Positions 1-11,523 of a stretch of DNA of 64,000 nucleotides are shown here, piece after piece; position 1 is the stretch's first letter; each line of letters begins with the position of its first letter. The notes beneath the pieces were generated by a model. That model was not told the origin of the DNA, searched no databases, and saw only the letters and a list, made by a program, of their open reading frames with translations. A program made the translations under genes and the position numbers. Source of the stretch: Gnetum montanum (lineage: Eukaryota; Streptophyta; Gnetopsida; Gnetales; Gnetaceae); the NCBI GenBank assembly GCA_015680685.1, contig MNCI01025089.1:275997-339996 (forward strand), read 5' to 3'.

Positions 1-320
1 TAAGATGGAATTTATTTGAGTAAAAACTATATTGATATATCTTACCCATAGCATCTCATAGTCTTTTTGCAATCTTTTCATATTGCAAATTCATAAGCAT
101 ATGATTAGAATTGCCTTTTACAAATTTCTCCCAAAGCTAGATAATCTATCTAATTCTAGTCTTCATCTTTCATGCTCTCTAGTTTAATTCCAGTAATGCA
201 TACATCTTGTTTTTTTTTTTTTTTTTCAACCAGAAAATCTTCCATCCTAAGCTTCCAAAGATTATAGTTGCTACCATTAAACTTTTCTATTTCTTCCCTA
301 TACTTAGCACTCTTAGCCAT
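1..320 (-). pseudogene. copia gag N-terminal fragment (degenerate)
   Basis: The frame opens with an ATG at 320 (minus strand) and reads MAKSAKYREEIEKFNG, then SNYNLWKLRMEDFL. The motif KFNG-x-NY-x-LWK-x-RM is the hallmark start of plant copia Gag polyproteins (UBN2/gag family), which form the virus-like particle. After about 40 codons comes a poly-A run (poly-T on the plus strand near 211-226), then stops and frameshifts. A later piece near 1-60 still resembles the conserved gag segment (D-A-M-G-K-I-Y ... N-K-F-H-L). Not functional. Family call is firm because of the adjacent PBS and LTR. Confidence 0.75.
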
Positions 321-360
321 CTTAATGCATTGAATGAGATAAGAGCCCTAAGAATCAAAT

Positions 361-380
361 GAACCTTGCTTTGATACCAA
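361..380 (-). promoter_or_regulatory. Primer-binding site (initiator Met-tRNA type)
   Basis: The minus strand reads TTGGTATCAAAGCAAGGTTC, one mismatch from the plant copia PBS TGGTATCAGAGC, complementary to the 3' end of initiator tRNA-Met. It sits two bases inside the LTR boundary and 40 bases upstream of the gag ATG, as expected. Confidence 0.75.
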
Positions 381-382
381 TT

Positions 383-895
383 TGTTAATTTACACCCTAA
401 TTAAGTCAGATAATAAAGCAATAGCAAGAAATAGAAATTGAAATTCAATTATGGAATTGGAAAAAATGCATCAGGAACACAAGAAATTATCTTGTGGAAA
501 GCCTACGAAAACCCCAAAAATGGCTCCAACTCCTAGCAAGCCTTAGAAATCCAAGTCTTTTTTTTTTTTGTTAACTTACAACAAGATTCAATCAAGCTTT
601 CACAAGAGGAAGATAATATAACTTGAAGATGTGTTCATAAGACCACCCAAGCATTCACTTATATAGTGGTCATAATGTTATGCATTGAGTAAAAGCCAAA
701 TTATGGAGTTATAATCCATAATTAATCATGGCCAAATTGGATGTGAGCAATTACATGTTCTTTTGATATATTACATACCTTGGCTTTTGTTATTTTTAAC
801 CAACATGCTAAGATTTGCCTAACATGACAACCATTACAACATGAAAATATTTTAAACTTAAAATAACAACCCGCCTAATAATATACATCCTCACA
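383..895 (-). repeat. LTR of copia element (5' LTR, 513 bp)
   Basis: The block begins TGTTAATTTACACC next to the PBS and ends TCCTCACA at 895, so it has TG...CA ends. It contains two T-rich runs. The outer boundary is inferred from the CA dinucleotide and the change of sequence character; there is no second LTR in the window to confirm it. Confidence 0.55.
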
Positions 896-2861
896 AGGTT
901 AAATGAGTTATAAATCAAAGTTAAAGTGCTGGCTGGTTTGGAAAAAATTTAACGCTTTGAAATGGATAATGGAGGGCTTGTCACGACTAATGATGTGTGG
1001 AATGGAAGGCAATAGAAATTTCGTGAGCGATGGTGCAGAGCATATTTGTCATTGTCTTCATCAAAGTCGTCAACTACAACCTTCATGTAGAGATAAATGC
1101 AGGGTAAATTTAACACCTTTTTTTTTTTTGCAACTCCTACTTCGAGGATTCAAATTTTAAGTTGAATGTGATTCATCGGGGAAAATACATTTAACGGCTG
1201 GAACATTGGAAGGATGAACAAGCATTTTATTCATTCACGTCTATGGTAAAAAACCATGTTAATGTTCCTATGAAAAGTAAATAACCATGAGAAAATTATT
1301 ATGCACAAGTATCAATCACAAAAAGGATGCTATGTTTAGTAACTTTATTCTTCATAGGATGATGAGAAGTGAAAATGTTTATCTTGATAAAATAAAGATA
1401 AGTTAACAATGTTAGCAATGTAGAGTACAAAGAATTTAATTTTGGTGGAGAGGCCAACACATCTTGCGATGTGGTGGGTTGGAGGGGGGTGAAGTTTGTC
1501 AACATCACCACATTAGAACATTGGTTTTCAAATCAAACAAAAACATTCACATATATAAATACAAAATTGAAACAATAGGCTTTTTGGCTATGGTAGCAGG
1601 TTTGCCATCTCGAAGTTTAATAAATCAAAAATGAAAGCAAAATTTAATATATAGGTAAACTAGTGAATTCAAAAAATCTATAAGGTTTCTATATTCCTTA
1701 TGATTATTTTTGCAATGTATTTTTGTTGGAAAATTTTGATAAAATAATGAAAAATAGGCATTGAAGCCCATGAGTCTTTTCTATTTTAAAAAATTAAATC
1801 AATTATTTGATAGATAAATATACTTGAAAATGGCCCTAAATACACTTGAAAAAAATCATTTTGTGAAAAGAATGAACAAGGGAAACTTAGCCTCATAAGA
1901 TAGTTATAGAGCCCAATCAAGAATAAAGTGTTAGCAATGTCTATGGGGGGAAATTTCTATAAGTAGGAGGAAATCATTTCTCTTTCATGTATAATAAGAA
2001 AATAATCCTAATGAGTGAATAAGTTTTAGATGATTGATGAATTCAAATGTTCTTGAAGTTTAATGTTTTAAATAAATAATATCTCCACTATCCCATCACT
2101 TTCTTACTCTATTTTATTTCCATGATCATTCTAATTAACATTCGCATTACCATTCAACAATTTTTTCAAAACAATCCAATTTTATCCTTTAATTTGCTAA
2201 GATGTTAAGCATTGCATGAAGGAAGTTCACTCTTTTAAGATACGATAAAAATTGTGTTACAATTTATTTGTGGGGAAAAGATAAACAACCATAATCATGA
2301 CAATTAAAGCTACTACATAACACATTTTTGTGGTCACCTAAAGTGAATGTGATGAATGCCACTATCAAAAACTTGTCCTTACCTTGTAGGATTTGAATAT
2401 CAATATTAGATACATGAAGTAAAGTGAATTTGGTGAAATAATCAAGAAAGTAGGAAAGAAAGAAAGATTCTGACATGTTTCCTGAAATGGCATTCCATGG
2501 TTTGTGTTTTACCAAATCATATATGTTAACTCTCTACATTGCCTCTTTATTTATTCCTTGGATTTCATAACATCATTTTTAAAAAATAAATTCAACTAGT
2601 CAACATATATTATATATATCTCTATAGTGTGGTTGAGAGTATCTACATTCAAACATGATTATTGGTTGATGAAAAAAACTAATATTTGAATCATACAAAA
2701 CTTATGGATGAGGAGAAGGGAATCTTACTTTTAAAGTAACTTGAACCTACTCTTGCTTCCTCTAACCTATCTCCATTTCCTTTTCTATCATCACCTTTGT
2801 TAGAATATGGTTGTAACACATGATATACAATTATCAATTTTTTAACTAATCAAGATTATTC
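896..2861. other. AT-rich intergenic DNA, no gene recognised
   Basis: No coding, RNA or element structure is supported here; short ORFs look random. Around 1141-1390 the sequence resembles 20075-20310 in order and wording (attcaaattttaa, gtgattc, acatttaacgg, gatgaacaagca and later blocks), so it is probably an old dispersed repeat present twice in the window. Confidence 0.5.
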
Positions 2862-2866
2862 ATAAT
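2862..2866. repeat. Target-site duplication, left (ATAAT)
   Basis: ATAAT directly precedes the 5' LTR and is repeated at 12345-12349 directly after the 3' LTR. A 5-bp duplication is standard for LTR retrotransposon integrase. Confidence 0.85.
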
Positions 2867-2971
2867 TGATGAGTCATGATATCAGATCTATGATATCAGG
2901 TTCGCGATATCAGATCCCTCCAAGTGATATCAGACATGCGATGTCAGAACCTATCTCTTTGCCTATAAATA
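2867..2971 (+). promoter_or_regulatory. Compact U3 promoter with repeated GATATC palindromes and TATA box
   Basis: Four GATATC palindromes lie within about 60 bases, with a fifth variant (GATGTC), followed by TATAAATA at 2964. The 3' LTR has the same plan with its TATA at 11621. Repeated short palindromes just upstream of a TATA box look like transcription-factor sites driving the element RNA; the factor is unknown. Confidence 0.6.
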
Positions 2972-3701
2972 AGAGACGGGGGCACTTCGTTTTGTAGAGT
3001 TTTTCTTAGTCCCTTACCCGAACTCTTGCAATTTTTCCCTTTTATAGTTAGAATTATTTCTGAGTGCCCATAGTAGAAGTCATAAAGTGAACGAATCTTT
3101 ATTCGAGCATTGTGCACTTGAGCACACCTTGTGTTTAGAAATAAAGACGAACTTTGTTATAAACCCTGCAACATTCAAAATAGCTTATTTATTGCATTTG
3201 ATGTTATTTACAATTATTTAATTCTTTCATTAGGTAATTGATGTTGTTTTTATAGAATTGTTAATTTTCAACAAGTAAGCACACTTAGTACAACCACTTT
3301 GAACATACGTGGAACACTTGGTAACCTAATAATGATTAGCGTTTGGTAATCCCAGTAGTGTTACACTAGTTCATGATGTGTCCGGCAAGTGGGAACGGAT
3401 GCTGATGTTAGGACTAGCTAGAGCATAGTTGATTAGTTAAATTAAATTAGTTACTCACTTATTTCATTTCTCCATTCTGAGTACCAGTAACATAAAACAT
3501 AACAGACCATAAAAATCACATACCTTAAGTTTACTTAACCATACAATAGTGTCGTACAAGGAAGCTTGGGAAGATAATGATCATATAACCCATCGTTGTT
3601 CTATGAAGGCGCATAAGCACTTAGTCCTTGGAGTTCAACCAGATCGTGCGTGAAATCTCATATTCGTATAGTTGGACATAGGGATACCTAGCCACTCATC
3701 A
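2867..3701 (+). repeat. 5' LTR of E1
   Basis: Starts TGATGAGTCATGATATCAG and ends CCACTCATCA immediately before the PBS. It aligns along its whole length with 11524-12344. U3 is very short (about 100 bases before a TATAAATA box), so most of the LTR is R-U5. Related LTRs occur at 31666-32453 (plus), 41789-42435, 62019-62821 and, more distantly, 21873-22837 (minus). Confidence 0.92.
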
Positions 3702-3702
3702 T

Positions 3703-3720
3703 TGGCACCATTGCTAGGGA
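3703..3720 (+). promoter_or_regulatory. Primer-binding site of E1
   Basis: TGGCACCATTGCTAGGGA starts two bases after the LTR. It differs from the plant gypsy PBS TGGCGCCGTTGCCGGGGA only by transitions (G-to-A and C-to-T), which fits decay of methylated DNA. Confidence 0.75.
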
Positions 3721-3837
3721 CTTTGTTGTTTGTGTGTTGATTAGAACTTAGGAAATCTTTCCATGATTGGAACAAACCATTAGGGTTGGTGACCCTACAA
3801 TCATAAGAAAAAAAATAGTATTGCATACTAAATAATC

Positions 3838-5970
3838 AATCGTGTCTCCTTTTTCATATGAGAGCTCTTCACCACCTAGGTCTAACACAATGAACAATCG
3901 GAGGTGTAGTACACATAATAATCTGCCAATACCTTAATGGTTTTTCTTGGTATATGCTTATCTTGATGAGTATGTACTAGAATTTACCTTTATCCTCCAC
4001 CAGGATGAACAACTGTGATGGCATGATTTAGAAGGTAACATAGTGTTATCTCTCGATCGCTCTATCCCAAGCAGGCTTCTTCGTGCTCTCACACAAATTT
4101 GTATGCATCATTTACAATCAAAGTACGTTGTGCATGAACAAGATTCAAGGGATTATTGACCCATGGAGGCACAACACCAAAGGAACCTACAACAAGAGAG
4201 ACATTACAAATCTATGAAGGGAAAGTGGTCTCAGGATGTCCTGTATGTCATAAGTGAAAGCAAGAGTGGTGAAACTACCTCAAGAGGTTTTCCACATAAC
4301 AATGTTCCTCTCATTGACTTCAATCAAGGAGTTGTGTATTAGAATCTTCACTCAACTATTCATAACCCAGGTTTTGATACCAATGGACACAAAGTATCTA
4401 AAAAAGGAACACTAACACATGACAACAATAGACATTCCGATCATAACCATGACCGACGCTATGACCACTAAAGAGAAAGTGATAGACACCGTCATAGTGC
4501 CGATCCTCCCTCTTCACCTTCATCATCTCCTTCCACCTATCTTTCATGATTCAAATGCAATCAGAAAGAGAAAGGACATGAGGAAAATGGTAAGCAAAAT
4601 AGAGATCATAGACAAGATAGTCAAGAAAGGGGACAAGGGCATTCTAGAGAGACACATCACAAAATAAGGTAGAGTAGGGAATAGGATAGGCATCATAAAT
4701 TCCATAGACAGTACCATCATGATGAACCCTTACTTGCCACCTGAAGTATGTTAGATATAACTAAGGTCGTTAGAATCCCAAAAAGGCACCAAAAAGATAG
4801 TAGGATCAAAAGACTAGACATGAACAACATCCCATGATTTGAAGAGGAATACAATGTTGATCCTCAAAATCATCTACAAGAATTTCATGATGCATGTACC
4901 TTGCAAAATATAGAAAACGAATGGCAAAAACTAAAGTTGTTTCCACATACACTGATCAAGGAAGTGGAAAGCTGGTATCAGTCCTTATAAATGGAATCTA
5001 TTCATTGATGGAGTACCATGTTGGAGCTATTCAATAATAAGTATCAAATGTACTCCTATGTGTCCAACTTGTGTAAGCAAATCCAAGGATGGAAACAAGG
5101 AAGACACAAACCCTTGGATGTTGCCATGGGCTGATATTATGCATTATTACATCGTTGCCTTGGCAATGGTTACCTGCAAAGGGAACAACTATGCCATCTC
5201 ATGGATGGGCTTAGGTACAAAATGTGAATAACCCTTGGGACTTATGCCCAGGGAGGGCTATTTGAACTTAGAGACCATCAAATAGAAAGATTATTGGAGC
5301 AAGTTGCCAAGGAGGAAGGTGAGTTAAGGAAAAGAGAAAGTGTGGAGGAATATAATAGAGATGGCAAACACCTCGAAGGTTACCTTATTCTTAAGGTAAC
5401 CCAAGGTAGTTTCACAAACCCTTGACATATTATCCAAGTGGAACTCCACCACAACCAAATGAATAATATCAATAATAGCAACACCCATAATCATTAGGAA
5501 TGCCATTACCATGTCAACAATACCCTTACCATCAACTTGACCCAAATGGATACTACGTTCAGTAGTCGATCTCCCCATGTGACCCCACTAGTCATGTCAC
5601 TCCTTAGCCTCACTAATAGACCCATGAGTACTATAGAACTCCTTCTCCTAGGGGTGATGTTCCACAAATGTACTATCCTTCTCATCCAACTACACCTCTT
5701 TTACCCTTAGCTCCATTACCATCTGCTCCAACTATGTAGGGTGAGCTTCCTGCCCAGTCGTAGCAACATAATGCTACAAGGGCTATCAATCCTCAACCTG
5801 CTATTGGTTCAAATAATCAATCAAAGAAAAGACATTTCTTTAAGACCAAAAATCCAACCAAGTCCTTACAACCACAAGCAGATAATTGTCCAAATGCCTC
5901 ACCATCGTTTGAACTTTCGGAGCTTCCTTCGAACCAAAGACCATGCCCAACACATACTATCATGCTAACC
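3838..5970 (+). pseudogene. Gypsy gag, degenerate (E1)
   Basis: Pieces of a Retrotrans_gag-type capsid protein are readable across frames: an N-terminal part near 3970-4150, a charged low-complexity region rich in Arg, Asp, His and Ser near 4400-4690, the capsid core (EFHDACTLQNIENEWQKLKLF, then ESWYQSL) near 4880-5000, and a C-terminal helical part with LEQVAKEEGELRKRES near 5300-5340. The same blocks recur in E2 at 39708-41643 on the minus strand, confirming the call. Many stops are TAG, TAA or TGA at places where E2 has Gln or Arg. No functional product is expected. Confidence 0.8.
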
Positions 5971-5989
5971 CACACCATTATTGATTAGA

Positions 5990-6500
5990 TTAAAGCTAGT
6001 CATATTCATGGGAAATTCTTTGATCTTGGAAGTCCTCTTATATATTTGCAAATCACTAGGAATAAGCCTTGCAAAGCTCTTTTGGATTTAGGTTCTAGTG
6101 TTAACTTAATCTCTCAAGAAATGTAAAAAGCCTGAAACCTACCTCCACTAAAAAAAATAGCATTCATTTAGAGTTGGCCGACCAATCCACCATTGTCCCA
6201 TTAGGACTAGTGCAGGACATTGTCAACACTATTTGTGGATGGTCATATACAGCCGATTTTCTAGTGATTCAAGTTAACAATTGTAAGGGGGACTTCCCAA
6301 TCATAATGGAAAGAACATGGCTAGGAACAATTGATGTGTGCCTAGGAATACATGATCTTTCCATAGAGATATTAAAAGAAAATTCATTTGGTAAGATTGA
6401 GAAGAATAAAGTTTCATGCATTGCATACAGTGACACAAGGTACAACTGCGTGCAGAAGTCTTGGTTTTTACAACATTTAACACTACCTACATGTAATTAG
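5990..6500 (+). pseudogene. Gypsy aspartic protease domain, degenerate (E1)
   Basis: The active-site region reads ALLDLGSSVNLIS near 6075-6115, matching the plant gypsy motif LLD-x-G-A-S-V-N with the catalytic Asp kept. Downstream, 6174-6500 is open and carries the second half of the domain (PLGLVQDIVNTICGW ... FPIIMERTWLGTIDVCLGI), equivalent to the usual IILGRPFLAT segment. The protease would cut the Gag-Pol precursor. A stop (ATG TAA) lies between the halves. Counterparts: 38560-39070 (E2) and 61000-61560 (element C), both minus. Confidence 0.8.
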
Positions 6501-6779
6501 TGTGCACAAGTAATAGATATACAAATATGCCTATGTGTAGTAGCCACAAGATAGGAAGGCACCCAATGGCTGATAATTGACCAAGAGAGTAATTCAACTA
6601 TATGCATGGAACCAACTGAGAGCTTAACTTGTGCCTACATTAATAGCATAGATACATTAGAGCAAGTTCATCGCCAAATTCCAAGTCCTGACATCAAAAA
6701 TATCAATTAGGGGAAGTTGAAAATCCCTGATGAGTTTAAGTAAGAGCCCCTAAAATTAAAACCATTGCCCACTGGTATG

Positions 6780-7770
6780 GAATATACATTTCTTAAGAAT
6801 GAAAAATTGGTAATCATCAATGCTAAGCTCACTCCTCAACAAAAAAAACTACTAAAAATGGTAAAGAAATGGTCGAAAGCCTTTGCTTAATCATATCCTG
6901 AATTAACCAAAATAGATCCTAGGATATATCAACATAGAATTTACATTAACCCCTCCATGAACCCTCAATGACAACCACAAATATGACTAAACCCAAAGCT
7001 TAAGCAAGTGGTTAAAGAAGAAATTGAACAACTTCTAAAAGATGGGTTCATCTATCCCATTGCTGACAATGAATGGGTTAGTCCATTAGTCATTGTGCCT
7101 AAAAAGGGACGTAAATGGAGGGTGTGTATAGAATTTAAGCTACTGAACATGGAAACATTTAAAGACCATTTCCCATTTCCATTCGTTAACCATGTCTTAG
7201 ATTCCATTGCAGGGCATTGCTATTATAATTTTCTGGATGGTTACAGTGGGTAAAATCACAAGTCCTTGGAGGACATTTGCATGTAGGAAAATGTTGTTTG
7301 ACTTGTGCAATGCCCTAGCAACATTTCAATGTTTGGTTCTAAGTATATTTCAATAGAAAATGGGGAATGATGTGGAGGTCTTTATGGATGGTTTCTTCAC
7401 CTACGAAGCTAACTTTGAACAAGCTTTGGACCGATTAGAGCAAGTACTAAGGTGATGCATTGAAATCAACTTAGGGCTCAACTGGAAAAAAAGCCATTTA
7501 ATGGTCCAAGAAGGCATTGTATTATGGCATAAGATTTCACAAACAAGGATAGAGGTAGATCCTGAAAAAATTAAAGGCATCCAAGGAATAACTTGTCAAC
7601 CTGAAATTGTAAAAGATATTCGATCATTCCTTGGAAATACTAGCTATTATAGACACTTTATTGAGAAATTTTCAAAGATTACAAAATCATTGGTAGAATT
7701 AATGAGGAAGGATGTATCCTTTGAATGGACCAAGGAATGTAAGCTATCTTTCCAAACCTTAAAGTAGAAG
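6780..7770 (+). pseudogene. Gypsy reverse transcriptase, degenerate (E1)
   Basis: Clear RT motifs: EEIEQLLKDGFIYPIADNEW and SPLVIVPKKGRKWRVCIEFK at 7008-7140, then FLDGYSG near 7235-7250, then a palm segment with FMDGF at the position of the catalytic Y-x-DD box (7380-7400), so the second catalytic Asp is lost. The thumb follows at 7501-7767 (PEIVKDIRSFLGNTSYYRHFIEKFSKI). Several frameshifts and stops interrupt the domain around 7250-7500. Enzymatically dead. Confidence 0.88.
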
Positions 7771-7789
7771 CTCATAGAAACACCCATTG

Positions 7790-8190
7790 TACAAGCTCCT
7801 GACTAGTTCAAAATGTTCCATATAATGACTGACATATCCAATTTTGCTTTAAGAGCTGTACTTACATAGTTAGATGACCAAAAAAATCCCTATTACATTC
7901 ACTATGCAAGTCGAAGTATTGCTAGTACACAATTCACCTACATTACAATAGAAAACGAGTTAATGGCTATGGTGTTTATACTAGAAAAAGTTAGGCACTA
8001 TGTATTAGGCTATAAGATATTTGTATAGATGGATCATAGTGCAATATGGTTCCTAATGAATAAACCCATGGTGAGCCCTCACATCATACGATGGCTCGTG
8101 ATCTTACAAGAGTTCAATTTTATGATGATTGATCATAAAGGCACTAAGAATGATGTTGCTGATCATTTATCTTAATTACAATGGGACAAC
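7790..8190 (+). pseudogene. Gypsy RNase H domain, degenerate (E1)
   Basis: Continues from RT: FKMFHIMTDISNFALRAVLT, then YASRSIASTQFTYITIENELMAMVFILEKVRHYVLGYKI, then the end of the fold with IRWLVILQEFNFMMIDHKGTKNDVADHLS. TD and ENE match catalytic positions of retroviral-type RNase H, and D-V-A-D-H-L-S is the standard C-terminal motif. In-frame TAG codons break it at several points. Confidence 0.85.
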
Positions 8191-8459
8191 AAAGAGGACA
8201 AATATCCAATTTCTAACTGTTTCCCTGATGAAATCCTCTTTCAAAGTGTAATAAACAATCAATTAACCACAGATACAAATTGGTATAGTAGCATTTTTAC
8301 CTATCTTCTCACACAAGAAACACCACAAGGGCTAGACATTAAAAAGAAATAATAGTTTCTTCATTGAGCCAAATATTTCATGGAAATCAATGGATAGCTT
8401 TATAAGGTATGTTCCAATGGCTTGGTCTGATGGTGTGTTCTCAATGTATATCAATTGTA

Positions 8460-9540
8460 GGTTCTCCAAGATGCTCATGAGGGCCCTTGTGGGGGTCATT
8501 ACACTGGGAGACAAACAACCATTAAAATCTTGCTTGCAGGATATTATTGGCCTAGATTGTTCTGAGATGCTCATTATTTTGTCCAATCTTGTGAGCTTTT
8601 CCAATATGATGGGGGAATGAATGCTAGAATGAAGGATCCACAATAATGGATTCAACCCTTATAACCCTTCGCCATATGGGGAATTGATTTTATGGGGCCT
8701 ATTACATCGATGTCCAATGGAAAAGAATACATCATTGTTGTTGTTGACTATTTTACAAAATGAGTAGAAGTAGCCACTATTATAGACTGTACATCATCTA
8801 CCACTACATGATTTGTTCAATAAAAAATCATAAATAGGTTTGGTGTGCCTCATGCACTTATTACTAACAATGGTACATATTTTATAGGTGCGACTTTTCG
8901 GAAGTTGATGTAACACTTAGGCGTTGAGCATAAACTAACTACACCATATCATCCTCAAGCAAATAGTTAAGTTAAAGTTACCAATAGAAAGATCAAAAAC
9001 ATATTGACATGGACCATTAGCAAATAGAGGTGAGACTAGAGCATCAAACTGAACGATACTCTTTGGGGTTACAACTCCACATGGAAACTCCCTATAGGCT
9101 ATTCTCCATACAAGTTAGTGTACAGTAAACTTTCACCACTTCCTATCCAAGCTGAGCTCCATACATTGTCTACAACATGTGACCTTAACCTTGACCTCAA
9201 TCTAGCAAAAAAAAGAATGGTTAATGAACCTTAACTTGCTAGATGAGAACCAATTAGCTACCCTATCATCCAAAAAATTACACAAGGCCTTCAACAAGCA
9301 ACATCATGACCTAGGAATTAAGAAAGTTACATACCAACTAGGAGATAAGGTTCTTTATTTGAATCCCACACATGTGCCACAATGAACTAAATTTCAAATG
9401 TTGTGGGAAGGGCCTTATATCATTCATGAAACTTTTCCTTCAAGGGCTAGGATGATCTATAAACTTGAAAGCCCAGGTAGGAGGTTATTAGTCAACATCT
9501 AGCAAAACAAACCCTTCCATGAACCCAAAATAGCCAGTAC
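8460..9540 (+). pseudogene. Gypsy integrase, degenerate (E1)
   Basis: The zinc-binding part spans roughly 8470-8610 (DAHEGPCGGHYTGRQTTIKI, GYYWP, FVQSCELFQ), with the final Cys apparently changed. The catalytic core follows at 8640-9010: WGIDFMGPI, VVVDYFTK, FGVPHALITNNGTYF, TPYHPQAN. The core Asp in IDFMG is kept, whereas the second acidic residue reads N in TNNG. A stop replaces Trp after FTK (TGG to TGA). The C-terminal part runs to about 9510 without a visible chromodomain. Integrase would insert the cDNA and make the 5-bp TSD seen here. Confidence 0.87.
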
Positions 9541-9600
9541 TAACACTACCTCTATAACTGAAAAACCCTACTCATTATTTTGGATCTCCTCTTTCCAACT

Positions 9601-11523
9601 CAGTCGTGGGGGAGATGGTCACCAATGCTAACCATTCTAAGCCCTCAGTTTCTTTCATCTTTTTCTTTTTTGTTTTACACATTTTTTTACACATATTTCA
9701 TATTTACTTGTTTTTGTTTTACACCATAATTAATATTTTTACTATTTATTTCTCTATTACATTTTGCTTGATTTATTCTCCCTTTTCATATAATAAGTGC
9801 TCACAATGGTGGATTGTACTATAATGGTGTTAATTGCTAATATTGGTTTTTACCTATGACTTCTAATGTTGATACTAAGATATGGTTTCTTTTGATAAAA
9901 AAAGCAATGAGCCCATGACATCCATTCAACTCTATGATCTCCCTTTGTTTTGGAAATGTACTATCCCTTTTCTTTAATCAAACTTATTAATGCATTTGTG
10001 GCTTGGTACTATTCAAACCAAGGAAAGATTCAAATGGATTGAAAAGGGTGTGACTTCAAGGGGATTCAACACATTTGTGATGGTCATTCTCTTGGGTAAT
10101 TTAATGTTTTTCATAAATTTTTTGCCATTCCGCTATCGACTAATAAATTAGGAAGTTGAACGAATCAAATAAGTCTTTGCATGGTGTGGTTCCCACATTT
10201 AAAAGAACACAGCTAGTGGGAATTCAAAGCATAACCCTTAGACATAATAAAGGAACATGGGCTACAAGCACTAGTTATAGCACTAGAAAGACATGTTACC
10301 CATGCTTGAGCGTTCTCTCTAACTAAGGCCCTTTCTCACTTCTTGCTTCTCTATTCTTCTCTTGCTGGAATGGTGGTTGCTTTGTAGAAGCATTCTTGCT
10401 AATCCAGGAGGATGAATTGGTCAAGTGTGTTGATGCAAGATCACTGGATGTGGTTCATTTTAATCTACATTTGGGCAGAATTTTATTAAGTCACCTTAAT
10501 TACATATTATACAAGGGACTTGACACAACCTTAATTTTGGGATTCCATTCCATTCTCTTCTTTCTTTTTGTATTGCTTATCATATTCCACCTCATTGCCT
10601 ATTTTATGATTAGTTTATATCTTAGTTGATGCATTGTTGTTCTTTGGTAAATTCTTGTGGGTGAGTTCTTAACTATTATCTCCATATGTCATTCCTAAAG
10701 ACTATGGACTCTTTGGTTTGTGGGTTTGTCAGGGCATAAAGGGCATGGGCCTACTTTGGGGAGGACCTACTAGCATTCCTTTTTGGTGCAACTGTTAGGT
10801 TCTTTCCCTTAAACATTTCTTATAATCAACAGTTTTCCTTTCACCCCATTTATGAAATCCATTTTTATCTACCCTTCTATACATTTTTATTGGCTTCACC
10901 ATTATTATTTCTCTAATCTTCCTTGTTCGTTCATTTTCCATCCTATTGTTACTGGAGGTTCACTCTTACTTGTGGGAGTCCCTATCATAAATTTTTCCAT
11001 TCCATCACTTCTCTTACCCCTACACCTTCAATAGTTATTAGTTACAAACCTCTAACCTAGTATCTACCATACCCACAACCTAGCCAATATGCTTCATATC
11101 AAGGCAAGGTATCAACTACATCATATCTTATTTATCCTTGTTAATTCATGATTGTGTTGTGTGTGTAGATGGAAATTACATGAATAATGAACTAGGATAG
11201 GAGGGAGCACTTAGGATGGATTTGTCATATGGCCATGCATGAACTATGGTGTGCACAAGTTTGACATCGACAACAATGCATCTCATTTTCTTTTCTCTCT
11301 CTCTCTTCAAGTTGTCAAATGAGGGTTTGGATGTGATTTATGTACAATGTTCAAGACAATGGTTATGAACATGAATGTTGTAATATGTTTGTCAATCTAT
11401 TTACTGGGTGCTTTGAGTCTGTCATTCCATGTCACCATCAGTTCTCATTTAGTCAATAATCCCATACCTTCCCAATATTTTGTAAGGAACTCAAGGATGA
11501 GTTTTGATTCAGTCGTGCGAGTA
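9601..11523 (+). other. Long 3' region of E1, after pol
   Basis: Starts with the landmark AGTCGTGGGGGAGATGG at pol end and runs 1.9 kb to the 3' LTR. The same region is recognisable on the minus strand at 36770-38316 (E2), 24150-24905 (E4) and 62822-64000 (E3), including a CT-rich tract, a small conserved frame (10369-10629) and the final block before the LTR (aataatcccatacc ... aggatga). The polypurine tract before the 3' LTR is degraded here. Confidence 0.75.
10369..10629 (+). pseudogene. Small conserved 3' reading frame with hydrophobic tail (unknown function)
   Basis: Reads NGGCFVEAFLLIQEDELVKC, then VDARSLDV, then a run of hydrophobic residues (LGFHSILFFLFVLLIIFHLI) that could form one membrane segment. 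A TTG at 10396 is the only start-like codon nearby, so it may be a downstream exon rather than a free ORF. E3 (63987-63715) and E2 (37572-37455) encode related peptides with pattern NGG-x-x-VE-x-F-L-L-x-Q-E-x-x-L-x-(K/E)-C. Several differences among the copies are synonymous Leu codon changes, hinting at past coding constraint. It sits where some OTA elements have an env-like ORF, but no Env motif is seen. Confidence 0.45.

Larger units (their letters stand above)
1..895 (-). mobile_element. Ty1/copia retrotransposon, 5' end (LTR, primer site, gag start), truncated by window edge
   Basis: Read on the minus strand this is the 5' end of a copia element: an LTR (383-895), a primer-binding site next to it (361-380) and the start of gag (from 320 leftwards). 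The rest of the element lies beyond the left edge. The order LTR-PBS-gag and the copia-type PBS support the class. No TSD can be tested because only one end is in the window. Confidence 0.8.

Noticed and set aside
903-1160. 85-codon ORF
   Set aside because: No family pattern, low-complexity poly-T inside, and no conserved counterpart; looks random.
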